A DNA stretch of 64,000 bases from Histomonas meleagridis. Its lineage: Eukaryota; Parabasalia; Tritrichomonadida; Dientamoebidae. Where the stretch lies: the NCBI GenBank assembly GCA_020186115.1, contig WSYJ01000137.1, forward strand, positions 62,001 through 126,000, in the 5' to 3' direction. How positions within the stretch are numbered: the stretch's first letter is position 1; the number at the start of each line of letters is the position of its first letter. Both the position numbers and the translations under genes were made by a program. Positions 46,809 through 58,328 of the stretch are shown here, piece by piece. The notes under the pieces are model-generated. The model did no database searches, was not told the origin of the DNA, and saw only the letters and a list, made by a program, of their open reading frames with translations.

Positions 46809-47354
46809 TAATTGTTATGATTAAATAATGTTTTGTTTTTATTTTCTTTGTTATGTATGAAATTAGTTATCAACTAAAGCAAAATTTTGTTTTTATGTTT
46901 TGTACATAATAATTCCACGATTAAATTATAAATTAATGAGTAAGCAAATTAAATCTCATATATCATTTGAATTTCAAAATATACTATCATTTAATAATTG
47001 TTAATCAAAATATATATATATATATATATATATTATTTATAGAATAACATGCATTATTATGATAATAAACGTGATTTTTTCCCCCATAATAGTAAATTTA
47101 AAACTCACTCATTTTCGGATACATTCGAATTTATTTGAAGACGAAAAATTATTTTAATTACTATGTATTATTAATAATATCCTCATTTTATTTTTAATTT
47201 GTTTATACAGAATAAAAGAAATTGAATTAATCAATGAATGGGATGGACCAAAATATTTTAAGTATTCATAAAAAATACGAATTATTTTCAATTCATAATT
47301 ATTCATTATCTTGAAAAAGCATCAAAAAAAATTATTAATGGCCAAAAATTTTAT
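46809..47354. other. Intergenic with a TA microsatellite
   Basis: AT-rich, with a TA run (about 47010-47033). No gene seen; the decayed ankyrin locus begins at its right edge. Confidence 0.4.
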
Positions 47355-48004
47355 ATAAAAATCTTTAATATTAACATCAATTTTTTATGTTCAAGAAGTA
47401 ATTTAATTGCTTTTAGAGAGTCGTATATGCATGATAACATAAGAGCTGTTGCATATGAAAGAAAAAAAATCCAAAAATTGAAAAAATACAAATTTTAAAG
47501 ATAAAAAACTTCCAAAAAAGAGGGAAAACAACTTTATAAAAAAATATACCATCATTTTGAATAAGAACTTTATCGCTAAATAACGTGTGATCCATATCAT
47601 ACTTATAGAAAGAATCAGAATAAAATAAATGATATAAATTTTATGTACGAAATTGGAATATAGTAAAATTAAAGAAAACACTTAATAAATCAAATTTACA
47701 TGTTTTGCATTAACATTAATATCTTTGTGTTGAAACAATAATTTTACTATACTAAAATTATTACATTTACAAGCATACTTTAATGCAGTCATAAATAATA
47801 TGATTTAAAACCAAATTTTTAATAAAAACAAAAAATGTACCAAAAAAATATCGATTTAATTATAAAAACATTTTTAGCATTTACATCAATATCTTTTTGT
47901 TTAAGAAGCACTTTAATAGTTTCAGAATAATTATTATCAAGTGCTTTAAAAAATAGCTTAAATTCTACAAAAAAATTTTTGTGGTGATTGGTGATGTTAT
48001 ACAT
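47355..48004 (-). pseudogene. Decayed ankyrin array with the same 96/74-nt period
   Basis: On the minus strand an ankyrin unit KALDNNYSETIKVLLKQKDI-DVNAKNVF ends at 47864. A second unit, TALKYACKCNNFSIVKLLFQ then HKDINVNAKHVN, covers 47789-47694, exactly 74 nt later. A third, TALMLSCIYDSLKAIKLLLE, starts at 47449 and has a one-base deletion in an A-run. The 244 nt between units two and three equals 74+96+74, and a very degraded unit (AIKFLF...) sits in the expected place. No DUF3447 part remains. The array is broken, but its spacing matches the array at 63.2 kb. Confidence 0.65.
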
Positions 48005-48178
48005 TTTTGTTGGAAAAGAAATTCGATTATTTCTAGATTTTGGAAAATAATGTGATCAAACATTTTGTTGAAATTGTAATTAAAGCATTTAAACGTTTTT
48101 CGTACGTTAATCTCACTTAACATTTAATTTCTTCATCAACAAATTGATTTTGACAAATAACCAACATAATTTTATTTA

Positions 48179-48739
48179 ATGACTGATTTATTTATAATTG
48201 TTCTAGGAGGATATGGTTCAGGAAAATCATCAATAACGATTCAATTTACACATGGTTTTTTGTAACCGATTATGATCCAACAATTGAGATACTTTCACTC
48301 GCACAATTACAACTGATGGAAGAGATATTAAATTTATTGTTCTTGATACAGCAGGTGAAGATTACTATTATCGTCAATCCGTCATTCCGAAAGCAAATGG
48401 TTTTGTTATTGTTTATTCCATTGACAATCATCAATCTTTTGATGATGTTGAATACTGGTATGATTTTATTCGCACAAAAAATGTTCCATTTTTCCTTTGC
48501 AGGAATAAAGTCGATCTTGACAACAATCGGGTTGTCAGTCAAGATGAAGGGGAAGCTCTTGCAAAAAGGTTAGGTGGCTACTTTATTGAGACATCGGCCG
48601 ATTGAATAACACCAATATCAATAAAATGTTTCTTGAACTTGGAAAGCTAATAATAGAAAGCGGAGACATACCAGTCCAAGAAACTCAAAAACCAAATACT
48701 CAAAATAAAAATCGAAAAGAGATATGTCAAATATTTTAA
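48179..48739 (+). pseudogene. Ras-family GTPase pseudogene with CaaX end
   Basis: ATG 48179 opens MTDLFIIVLGGYGSGKSSIT with an intact P-loop. A frameshift follows near 48257, then VTDYDPTIE. A second frameshift near 48287 leads to FTRTITTDGRDIKFIVLDTA, then GEDYYYRQSVIPKANGFVIV. Later come FFLCRNKVDLDNNRVVSQDE (G4 NKVD) and YFIETSAD, with a stop/frameshift near 48604. The last piece ends KNRKEICQIF, a CaaX box. All Ras motifs are recognisable, so inactivation is recent. A plus-strand gene before its decay. Confidence 0.72.
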
Positions 48740-49019
48740 ACATCGATTTTCAAATATAAGTTTCTTTAGATAGAGCATAATTTATTTTTTGTGAAATTGA
48801 CACTTTCATTTTTCTATAAAATCAATTTCGTGAATTGGATAAAAAATGATTCCATGATACTGTTGTTAGTTAACCACAGTGTAGATGTACCTTAACACTA
48901 TTACTAAGGAAATCAATCGCAGTTATTTTTATAATTGTTGAACTCCTGCAACAGTGAAGCATTTCATTGGATTAAAATAATCATTGTAAAATAATTCAAA
49001 AGTTTACTTACAGCACCTT

Positions 49020-52000
49020 TTATGTAAATTGTTCCACATCACTAATGTTTGCAGAATGATCTCTATCTATATCTGCGCCAAAAGTAATAGCAGTTCTTAA
49101 TTTCTTTGCCATCCATTCATCTGTTTCATATTGAGGTATAGTAATTGTTGAGCTACAAGTAGCAGAAGTAGGTAAAGGTTTTAAGTTATCAGGTTTTGAA
49201 TCAAAAGTAAATTTAATAACCAATTTTTCGCTCCACTCCATTCCAGGAGGAGGTAGTCCCATTCTACCGCAACCGAATTTTACAAATAACATTCTTTCTT
49301 TTGGCGTAAAAGTTTTTAATACTCTCCATAATCTTTCTGTATGAGGATTTTCAATTGGATATTTACAATTTTTCTTTAATTCTTTAATTGTGCATAATCC
49401 ATCTCCACAAATTAACATTTCAAGTTCCCAAGGAGACAGTATCGTTAAAGCGGTTTCATCAAAAAATAAAGTGAAACCGTCGCGTAAAGCATTCAATTGC
49501 TGATTGAATTCGTTTAAACGAAATTTTTTACATCTTCGAATAAAATCGATTCGATTATCTAATGTTACCTGTATAGACGCACCACCAGGGAATAGCTCCA
49601 CCATTTCCCCAAGTGAATTTTGAACCTGAAAAGTATAAGGGAATAAAATTGAAAATTGTTGATGATTAAACATTTCTTTTTCGTTGTCAATTTTTTCTAA
49701 TGAATTAATCATTTGTTTAAACTCCAAATCAACATCATATATGTCATCGATACCAAATTTTGACTTGATGATATATTTCCATATCAATTTTGCAAATTTA
49801 AAAGGTTCAGGTAATTTAGAAACATAACAAACAGACATTAAAACACCTGCGTAATAGTATAATTTCTTGGTATAATCAGTTAAAGGCTTCGGGTTTGGAA
49901 TTAAAAGTTCTTGTTCAACATTTTGTTGTTTTGTTCGTTTATTAGGGCTTTGAATGAACAAATTATTCATTGGGTGCATTATTTCCATGCATACCTCAGT
50001 GAATAAATCTCTCCCAGGTCCACCAGCATCAGTCGAACCTTCGCCAATTAGATTTACATGCCAAGGAACAGTTCTTCTTTTAAGTCTATATAAATCTTTT
50101 AATGGAACTTGTTCAATAAATTGCGAAAGTATTGATTGACCAGAAGTGTCATTTGGTTTAATTTCTAACAAAGATTTCTTATATCGATTAAAACTTAAGT
50201 TTAATCTTCCATTACTATTATCAGGAGTTTTATTTAATACTATTGATTCGATGGAATTAATTTTATATTCAGTAGAAATTGATGAAGTTGTGGAATGAAA
50301 TAATAAAGATAATATTGTACTTGTATCATCAATTTTAATGACTTTTGTAATGTTTGGTATTAATAATGAAAAGTTATGAATTATTTGGATACGTGACCTT
50401 AATAATGGTATTGGAATATGACTTAAAATTGTTTCTGTTTGGAAAAATGAGTCATTTAAAGTTAATGGAAACATTGATGTTAAACATGGAATACTTTTAA
50501 TTGCTTTTAAAATTGTTTCATCATATTCAACTTTCCAATTATTCTTCATATAATTCATATGTTTCATAAATAAGTTATAATTTGTAGAAAAGATAAATCG
50601 TTTTGTTTCATATGAATTTGGATAACCTGTAATTGATATTATATAATTTATATTTTTTAGTGGTAAATTATCGATTTTATCATTTAATTGTATAATTATT
50701 GGTGAATTTACATTAACTTTTTGTGGTTTTTCTAATTTAATTATATCATTATGAGAACTTATTATAGATAAATATGAATTTTCTGGAATATTACTATTAA
50801 ATTCAATTGTACAACATTTCATTTCATCAAATTCTATTTTTGTATTTAATAAATTTTCATTTTGATATATATAAAAGTCTCTTTTAAATGAAATAGATTC
50901 ACTCCAAGAATCTGCAAACAAATAATATGGAAAGCGTATCGAAATTGGTTTCTCAAAGCCTAAGGCAGAAAAATATGAAACAGCGTTTTGCATTTGTTCG
51001 AATAAAGGCGATTCATTATTCGGTATATTTGAAATATATTGATCAAATAAATCTTCTTTTTCCTTTAAAGAAGAATTAGAATTTAATAAAGAAGTATTCG
51101 AATCAATTAAAATCAATTTAATAAATGTTGTAATAATTAATGCTTTTTGTGAATATAATGATAATGGCGCCCATTCTATAATTGTTGCATTAAATAATTT
51201 ACAAAATTCATAAAATGAATTTTTTATTTCTTTTGTTAAATCTATGGATTCCCAATTTAACGATGTCAAAATTGGTGTAATTAATTCAAATGCGAACACA
51301 TTAATAAATAAATTATTCGAATTCATTAATGCTGTTAAAGAAGGTATAACATTTTGTTTTAACAAGTTATCTATTTCTTCGATATGAATTTTTAATGAAA
51401 AAATTATTGAAAATATTGTTAATAATACATGTATAAAACCTAATGTAGTAAATTTTAAGTTTTCTTGTAAATATTTATTTATGGTTAAAATGCCTAAATA
51501 AATACCATTTCGTTTATTATCAGCTGAAGTATTTATATCAATTTTACAATTATTAGATAATATTAAATAACAATCTGATAATGGATCTTCAATTGAATAT
51601 CCATTAATTATTACTTTCTTTGATATACTATGTAGTGGATGTAATATTGGTATAAACCCATAAATAGAATTAGAAAATGCAATTATCGAAGATATTGAAG
51701 TTGAAGGCTGAGGTTTCCAAGATTCCAATATATATTCATTACGTATAAAAGAAAACAAACTTTCGGCATTAATATTTTTAGTTTTTGATATGTTCAAAAT
51801 ACAATTTTGTATTAAATTTATTATGAAATATTGAATTAATTTAAAATTACTACTTAAAAACGTATAAATAAATCGTGAAAATAAATGTGGATCACCTGGA
51901 TATTTATAATTGATCGAATTCACTTTAAAAATGAAATCAATGTTATTAACATGTTCCCATTTTGTTGATATCATAACATGATGCTTAAATTTACATACTT

Positions 52001-55000
52001 CATTAATAGAAGAATTCATCATATTTGTAATATTATCATTTTGTAAAAATTCTTTAGTTTTATTTATATATCTAAAATAATCCAGAAATATTAAAAATAA
52101 ATAACGTGACAACTTAATACAAAATGACTTTGATAAAGACATGAGTTTTGATTTAATTTCATTTAAGTATTGCAATGTATTTACACCTTTATAAATTTGA
52201 AATTTTATTATATTTGTAATAATATTTGTAATCTTACATGGAATTGGATTTATATAACGCGAATCTATAGTAAAATCATTTACATTTGTTTCTGTTAATG
52301 AATTTACTGTTAATATTGAATATTTATCTTTATGTTCTATCTTTTTAATAATTACATATTTATTCATTTGTTTTAATGATTCAATTCCAGGAAATGAATA
52401 TTCGATATATAATGAATCAGATTTAGTTAATTCTCTTTTCGAAATATGTATTATTTGTCCTATGTAAAACATATTGCAATAAAATGGTTTTGTGGTTTGA
52501 AATGTATAAGTAATTTTATCTGAAATTGGTGTTTGTTGATTTTGTATTGAGTAGTATTTATTTTGGCTTAACTCATGTGATTTAGGGAAATTATAATTCG
52601 GAATTTCTTGATTTATTATATTATTATATTCTTCTGAATTTAATAAATTCGATTTTGGTATTTTGAAAGCTTTATCTAAAATTGGAACATTAATTTTCTC
52701 AAAACAATATGGTTTTATATCGAAATCAGAAGATTCAGAAAAATTAATTTGAAATTCTTTATGACCAAAATTAAATGATACATTAAAAGATGATTTTGTT
52801 AATAATATTGGACAATAATCATCAATTCTTAAACAAGGTACAATAAAAGGTAATTTTTTACCATTGATATAAAAAAATATACATTTCGAATTATAACCAC
52901 ATCCAATGATATCATTTTTTTGTAATTTAAAATCATTTGGGTTTTTCTGTTCTAAAAATGGTGAAATTATTGTATTATTAATGAAATTATATCCAAATAT
53001 ATATAAACCTTTTGTTGAAGATCTTTTATCTATAAAACCTAAAATAAAATTATTTAAATTTGTTGAATTAATTATTTTAATTTCATAATAAAATAAATTT
53101 GTAAAAGGTATAAATTTATCTCCAACAAATATTGAAGTTAAATTATCATCACTTTTTATTAAATAATTTTCGATTTCTACTTTACCAAATGTAATAGATA
53201 TAAATGTTGAAGGTGTATTAATATTTGAAGCTAATGAATATATATAATTTATATTTCTTAATTTGTTATTAAGATTATTCGATATTTGACATATGTATTG
53301 ACTTATTTCATTTGTTAATTTACCAATTGTATAATTTTTTTTAATTGGAATTTTCATTGTAACTAATGAAAGGAAATCCAAAACATTTGAATTTTGATTT
53401 AATTTTTTCATGTTATGTTCATTTTGTAGTATATTAGTTAAAAACCCATAATAAGTTGAAATTAATATGTAATCTTCGATTTTTGTAAATTTATTTTTCT
53501 TTATAATTTTATTTGATTTAATATTAATTTTATTTAAATGTTTTATTTCAGTTTTAGTTAATATAAAATCAAAATCAAGTGGATTATTTTTATATCTACA
53601 AGAAGGAGAATATATATTATTTAAAGTTAAATCAATAAATTCATATTTATTCGAATTATTTGACAATATTATATTATTATTGTTATCATATGTATTAATA
53701 TTAATAACTTCATAATTAGATTTATCATATTTTAATATATAACCATTATCATGAAATGAAATTATTTCTTTCCCCAAAATCGAGAAAATGGAAATAATTT
53801 CATATAAAGATTCTTTTAGATTAAATTTTTCTAAAATCTCATGAAATATATTTATGACATAATCTTTAATTTTAGAATATGATTTAATCATTAACCTAAA
53901 TGATGAAATGATTTCTTCTCCTATGTATTGATGAATATTTTGGTTATTTTCATTTTTAATCAACAAAGAATGTTTACCACACAAAGTTTTACCTAAATCA
54001 TTTAATAGAAAATATAAAAAAGAATTTAAATTATAAATTTTGTCGTTAAATTTATATTCGAAATCTTCTATACCTTTTATTATTAAATAATTTGCTAACC
54101 ATGAAATTATTGCATTGATGATTTTATATGATTTTTTATTAAAACATTTAAAGATATCATTTATATCATAATCAATTTCATCATTAATTTGTAATAATAA
54201 AGTTAAAAGTAATATTGAATTATATTGAGAATTTTCATTATTTATATTAGATGCATGATTTAAAAGAAATTTATTTATTTCTTTTGTATGATAATTTAAT
54301 GCCCAAAATGATATCAATTTCCATGTACAAGAATAAGATATATAAGATTCAAATGAATCATTTAAATGATTTAACCAAAATTTTGATAACAATTGGAAAT
54401 ATAAATTAATGTTTTCGATTTGAATCAATGATTTTAATGGATATGAAATGAATCTTAAATAACATAATCTTTGTATTTCACTAATATCTTTTTCACAAAT
54501 ATGTGTAATGAAATGATCATAAATTTTAGAAAATTCTGCTTTTAATTTTTGTAGACTTTCGATATTTGCATTTTTTATATCAGAAATATCGGAAATTATA
54601 TTTGAACATGAAGATAAAGGATCTATAAAAGATAATTTTGCCGAAATATTTGAATTATTCATTTGAATATATTCATGTAAAGAATATAATGATTTTAACC
54701 TAATTTCAATTCTTTTATTTCTTAATTCGATCATTCGATCAATATTTTCCATTGGTAAATCTGATGTAATAAATGATAAACAATCATTTAATGTTTTTTC
54801 TATTGTTTGCGTATTTAAATTTGTTTGCCTATTCATACGCTTTTTTAATAAAGGATCAATATATAATAAGATTAATGATTTTAAAGTTGCTTCTTTTATA
54901 AATGAACGAAAATCTTCTTTTAAAGTTTTCGCTTTACCATTTAAAGTTTTAAATTTTTGATATGATGATGCTAATATTGATCTTAATCTATAAATTGCCT

Positions 55001-58000
55001 TCCAAACTGATCTAAGATTTGGTGGTATATTAGCATTAGATTTTATTTGATTTGGTATTATACTTAAGGAAAATGAAATTGATTGATTAATTAAGCCTAA
55101 TTGCTTTAATAAGGCAGCAATTGCGAATTTTTCTACTTCAAGAATTTCTTTATTTTTAGTATTAATATTATTATGTATATTTTTATACATAAAATTAATA
55201 AAAACTTTTGCAGGCGTTTTATTATTTTCTTTTTCTTTTGATATGAGATCATTAATAAAACCTTTTTTAAATTCATTTGAAAAATCTGATTCGTTTTGAT
55301 TCATATCAAATGAAATACCACGAGAAATACCTTTTTGTAAATGTTTTTGCTCATAATTTTCATTATTCTTTAAATATTGTTCAGGTATATTAATTTTATT
55401 AATTCCTTGAAGTAAATCACTTTCTATTAATAACTTAAATTGTTTTTCATTTTTAGACATTGGTAATGATTTTAATCCATTTAAAGTTAAATTCCCCAAT
55501 ATATAACAATAAAAATTCATAAAGAATAAAATAGGATTCGGATCAAAAAAGTTCATAATTTTAATCTCTGTTGAAGTACAAATAATTTTATAACCCCAAT
55601 AATTTACAGATCCATCACTTCTAAAATGGAATTTTAATGAATTTGTTTCAAGTATTATTGATGTAGGCCAACCATCAGGTCCTGATAATTTAAACAATTC
55701 TTTTCCATTATCACACATATCATATATACATAAATAATCTGAATTTAATTCAGTTCTACATCTTGGATCAAAATCTAATCGAATAATTGAAGCGTTTTCA
55801 AATGTTACATATTCAACGATATTTGCATCATCTTCATAATTATGCGGTGATTCGATAACTTTTACATTTTGTATAAATGAAATTGGTTCTTTTTTATGAT
55901 TTATGAATTTTAAATCTTGTAAAATAAGTTCTTCATTTAAATATTTATTAAATGACTTATAAAAAATTGGAATAGATTTCTCGACAATTATTGATGAAAT
56001 ATAAGGAAATGTATCGATTGTTGATATTCTAAATACTAATACTTGAATTAAAGGATTAAGTAAATTGTTATTATCAAAAATTTTTGTAATAAATTGAAAT
56101 AATACATCGAAAAATGAAATTAAATTTTCTTCATTTTCTTTAACAGAATTGTCTATATAAAAATTAAGTTGATGATTTAAATGATTAAGTGCTGAAAGAA
56201 ATAATTTTTGTATTTCTTCATCATTATAATTTAATAATAATTCATCATATAACTTTTGATTAAATATATATAAAATTACTGACGAATTTGATATAATTCC
56301 AATGTTTTCTAATAAATAATTTTTTATAATTTTATTATTGTAAAATTGATCGAAAAATATTTTAATGTTTTGATAATTTGGATAAAATAAATATTGAAAA
56401 GAAAAATGTATTATTAACAAAATTGATTCGAATATAATTATTGATGATTTAAAACATTCATTTTGAATACATTTATTCATAATATCAATGATAGAATGAA
56501 ATAATTCTTTATCGGAATCATCATATAATTCTATATTTTTATAAAACTTTTGGAAATATACAAACAAATTTAATGAAATTAACTTTAATCCAATTGATAT
56601 TATAACTGATTTCATTTCTATTGTAATAAAATTAATTGCCAAAACTTGTGAAACTAATGAAATTCCTAATAAAATTAAACTATTATCAGATGAAACAAAA
56701 AATGAAAATTGTTGATTTGTTACAAATTTTGGTTTTTTATATAATGATTTTATTTGATAATTTATATATTTTTGTATTGAATTTGCTAAAAATGAAATAC
56801 TTTCTAATAACTTATTTTCTAAATGTGGTAATGTTATGTCAATAACGAATAATGAATCATCTTTTATTGTTAATGAATTATTAAATGGATATTTTATAAA
56901 ATATAATTTCGTTTGTTCTTGAATAATAGAAATAATTTTATTATTATGAAACTTTGTTGGATAATTTTTAATTATTGGATAACTATAAAATATTTTTTGT
57001 GTTTGCTTTATTAAATTATTGTTTTCTAATTTGTATATATGAATAAAACAATTTTTCCTTAAAATATTAATTGTATTATCTTTAATAAAAATAAATTTTG
57101 ATTTAAAATTATAAACAATTTCAAAAGAATTTACTTTTTGGTTTGTGTTAACATCGAAAATTAAAATATTGATTTTAGTTAAGTAATCTTGAATAATTAC
57201 AATATTATCATTATTAAAATTTCCTACACAAATAATTTCATAGTTTATATCAATCATTTGATTTAGTTCTAATGTTTTTGTTATATTATTTTTCTCGTTT
57301 AATATAATTAATGAATTTAATTTACATGAAAAAATATAAATATTCGAATTAAAATCCAAAATTTTCGAGTCTGTTTCAATTGGAACTTTAATATAAATTG
57401 GTTCCGGTATTATAAATTTAAGAATTCCAGAATTTTTAAATAAACATAATACATATGTTTGATTAATTGAAAAGTCGATGATTTCATCATTTTCATTATT
57501 AATATCAAATTCGAATTTATTTTCTGTTGATGGAATATCTCCAAAAATTGTATCCAATCCGAAATCTACATTAATTGGCGCCTTTTTACTTAATGTTAAC
57601 ATAAAAGATAACGAACTTATAGGTCCATTAGCATTGTTTTGTACAATGCCTATAGAAGACAACAACAAAATTATTCGATTTTGAATTTGAGGAATTTGAA
57701 ATTTCTCAATTTTACTAACTTGACTTGTAAGTTTACTAATGGATTTCATTATTGGTGATGATATTGATGTTAAAGAATGTGGTTGTTGCTTTGATAATAT
57801 ATCATTTAAAACTTTAAATGATTTTTCGATTTGTTCTTCATCAATTGTTTCAATGTTATCTATACACATATCAAATGTAATAGAAAAAAGATTTTCTAAA
57901 TAACTTGTTGGAGTTGTCTTTGCTTCAAATAAAGAAGAATATTTATTTTTCATAAATTTATGATCATTATTATAAATAATTTTTTCATTGTTTAAATATT

Positions 58001-58328
58001 TTGTTATAATATCAAGCAAAATAGCAAAAGCATTTGGAAATATCTTTCCTCGACCATAATTCACTTCTAAATCTTGTTTAATGAAACGGAAAAAATTATA
58101 CTCGAAATCATCAGGTAATTTAAACTCACCATATTTTTGTTGATTTATTAAATTCTGTAATATCATTGATAAATTAATATTATCAATTGGAGAAGTTTCA
58201 TCTTTTAAAGCAAACTGATGCGCAAGTTCTGATTTAATATGATCAACCATTTGCCTTGAAAATACTTCATTAGGCTCATGGATACCTTCTTTAAAAGATG
58301 TCTTTGTAGACGATTGACTTAAGCCCAT
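49020..58328 (-). CDS. Giant HECT E3 ubiquitin ligase with CUB-like and SPRY domains
   Basis: This is a single 3102-residue frame from ATG 58328. The N terminus MGLSQSS is a consensus myristoylation signal. Residues about 250-550 are a beta-rich region, possibly a propeller. About 830-910 is a CUB-like domain (VEYVTFENASIIRLDFDPRC, then DYLCIYD, then GSVNYWGYKI). About 1720-1870 is a SPRY domain (FYYEIKI, IIGCGYN, FFYINGKKLP). Residues 2740-3100 are HECT: WHVNLIGEGSTDAGGPGRDL, LFPGGASIQVTLDN, LICGDG, then LPTSATCSS with the catalytic Cys at residue 3058. The rest is helical, Asn/Ile-rich and hard to assign. The CUB+SPRY+HECT order recalls HERC/HECTD-type giant ligases. It would ubiquitinate membrane-associated substrates. 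The gene has no internal breaks over 9.3 kb. Confidence 0.87.
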   Translation of the reverse strand: MGLSQSSTKTSFKEGIHEPNEVFSRQMVDHIKSELAHQFALKDETSPIDNINLSMILQNLINQQKYGEFKLPDDFEYNFFRFIKQDLEVNYGRGKIFPNAFAILLDIITKYLNNEKIIYNNDHKFMKNKYSSLFEAKTTPTSYLENLFSITFDMCIDNIETIDEEQIEKSFKVLNDILSKQQPHSLTSISSPIMKSISKLTSQVSKIEKFQIPQIQNRIILLLSSIGIVQNNANGPISSLSFMLTLSKKAPINVDFGLDTIFGDIPSTENKFEFDINNENDEIIDFSINQTYVLCLFKNSGILKFIIPEPIYIKVPIETDSKILDFNSNIYIFSCKLNSLIILNEKNNITKTLELNQMIDINYEIICVGNFNNDNIVIIQDYLTKINILIFDVNTNQKVNSFEIVYNFKSKFIFIKDNTINILRKNCFIHIYKLENNNLIKQTQKIFYSYPIIKNYPTKFHNNKIISIIQEQTKLYFIKYPFNNSLTIKDDSLFVIDITLPHLENKLLESISFLANSIQKYINYQIKSLYKKPKFVTNQQFSFFVSSDNSLILLGISLVSQVLAINFITIEMKSVIISIGLKLISLNLFVYFQKFYKNIELYDDSDKELFHSIIDIMNKCIQNECFKSSIIIFESILLIIHFSFQYLFYPNYQNIKIFFDQFYNNKIIKNYLLENIGIISNSSVILYIFNQKLYDELLLNYNDEEIQKLFLSALNHLNHQLNFYIDNSVKENEENLISFFDVLFQFITKIFDNNNLLNPLIQVLVFRISTIDTFPYISSIIVEKSIPIFYKSFNKYLNEELILQDLKFINHKKEPISFIQNVKVIESPHNYEDDANIVEYVTFENASIIRLDFDPRCRTELNSDYLCIYDMCDNGKELFKLSGPDGWPTSIILETNSLKFHFRSDGSVNYWGYKIICTSTEIKIMNFFDPNPILFFMNFYCYILGNLTLNGLKSLPMSKNEKQFKLLIESDLLQGINKINIPEQYLKNNENYEQKHLQKGISRGISFDMNQNESDFSNEFKKGFINDLISKEKENNKTPAKVFINFMYKNIHNNINTKNKEILEVEKFAIAALLKQLGLINQSISFSLSIIPNQIKSNANIPPNLRSVWKAIYRLRSILASSYQKFKTLNGKAKTLKEDFRSFIKEATLKSLILLYIDPLLKKRMNRQTNLNTQTIEKTLNDCLSFITSDLPMENIDRMIELRNKRIEIRLKSLYSLHEYIQMNNSNISAKLSFIDPLSSCSNIISDISDIKNANIESLQKLKAEFSKIYDHFITHICEKDISEIQRLCYLRFISYPLKSLIQIENINLYFQLLSKFWLNHLNDSFESYISYSCTWKLISFWALNYHTKEINKFLLNHASNINNENSQYNSILLLTLLLQINDEIDYDINDIFKCFNKKSYKIINAIISWLANYLIIKGIEDFEYKFNDKIYNLNSFLYFLLNDLGKTLCGKHSLLIKNENNQNIHQYIGEEIISSFRLMIKSYSKIKDYVINIFHEILEKFNLKESLYEIISIFSILGKEIISFHDNGYILKYDKSNYEVININTYDNNNNIILSNNSNKYEFIDLTLNNIYSPSCRYKNNPLDFDFILTKTEIKHLNKINIKSNKIIKKNKFTKIEDYILISTYYGFLTNILQNEHNMKKLNQNSNVLDFLSLVTMKIPIKKNYTIGKLTNEISQYICQISNNLNNKLRNINYIYSLASNINTPSTFISITFGKVEIENYLIKSDDNLTSIFVGDKFIPFTNLFYYEIKIINSTNLNNFILGFIDKRSSTKGLYIFGYNFINNTIISPFLEQKNPNDFKLQKNDIIGCGYNSKCIFFYINGKKLPFIVPCLRIDDYCPILLTKSSFNVSFNFGHKEFQINFSESSDFDIKPYCFEKINVPILDKAFKIPKSNLLNSEEYNNIINQEIPNYNFPKSHELSQNKYYSIQNQQTPISDKITYTFQTTKPFYCNMFYIGQIIHISKRELTKSDSLYIEYSFPGIESLKQMNKYVIIKKIEHKDKYSILTVNSLTETNVNDFTIDSRYINPIPCKITNIITNIIKFQIYKGVNTLQYLNEIKSKLMSLSKSFCIKLSRYLFLIFLDYFRYINKTKEFLQNDNITNMMNSSINEVCKFKHHVMISTKWEHVNNIDFIFKVNSINYKYPGDPHLFSRFIYTFLSSNFKLIQYFIINLIQNCILNISKTKNINAESLFSFIRNEYILESWKPQPSTSISSIIAFSNSIYGFIPILHPLHSISKKVIINGYSIEDPLSDCYLILSNNCKIDINTSADNKRNGIYLGILTINKYLQENLKFTTLGFIHVLLTIFSIIFSLKIHIEEIDNLLKQNVIPSLTALMNSNNLFINVFAFELITPILTSLNWESIDLTKEIKNSFYEFCKLFNATIIEWAPLSLYSQKALIITTFIKLILIDSNTSLLNSNSSLKEKEDLFDQYISNIPNNESPLFEQMQNAVSYFSALGFEKPISIRFPYYLFADSWSESISFKRDFYIYQNENLLNTKIEFDEMKCCTIEFNSNIPENSYLSIISSHNDIIKLEKPQKVNVNSPIIIQLNDKIDNLPLKNINYIISITGYPNSYETKRFIFSTNYNLFMKHMNYMKNNWKVEYDETILKAIKSIPCLTSMFPLTLNDSFFQTETILSHIPIPLLRSRIQIIHNFSLLIPNITKVIKIDDTSTILSLLFHSTTSSISTEYKINSIESIVLNKTPDNSNGRLNLSFNRYKKSLLEIKPNDTSGQSILSQFIEQVPLKDLYRLKRRTVPWHVNLIGEGSTDAGGPGRDLFTEVCMEIMHPMNNLFIQSPNKRTKQQNVEQELLIPNPKPLTDYTKKLYYYAGVLMSVCYVSKLPEPFKFAKLIWKYIIKSKFGIDDIYDVDLEFKQMINSLEKIDNEKEMFNHQQFSILFPYTFQVQNSLGEMVELFPGGASIQVTLDNRIDFIRRCKKFRLNEFNQQLNALRDGFTLFFDETALTILSPWELEMLICGDGLCTIKELKKNCKYPIENPHTERLWRVLKTFTPKERMLFVKFGCGRMGLPPPGMEWSEKLVIKFTFDSKPDNLKPLPTSATCSSTITIPQYETDEWMAKKLRTAITFGADIDRDHSANISDVEQFT

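Noticed and set aside
49020-58328. Splitting the giant ORF into several genes
   Set aside because: It is a single uninterrupted frame with domains in an order known from giant HECT ligases.
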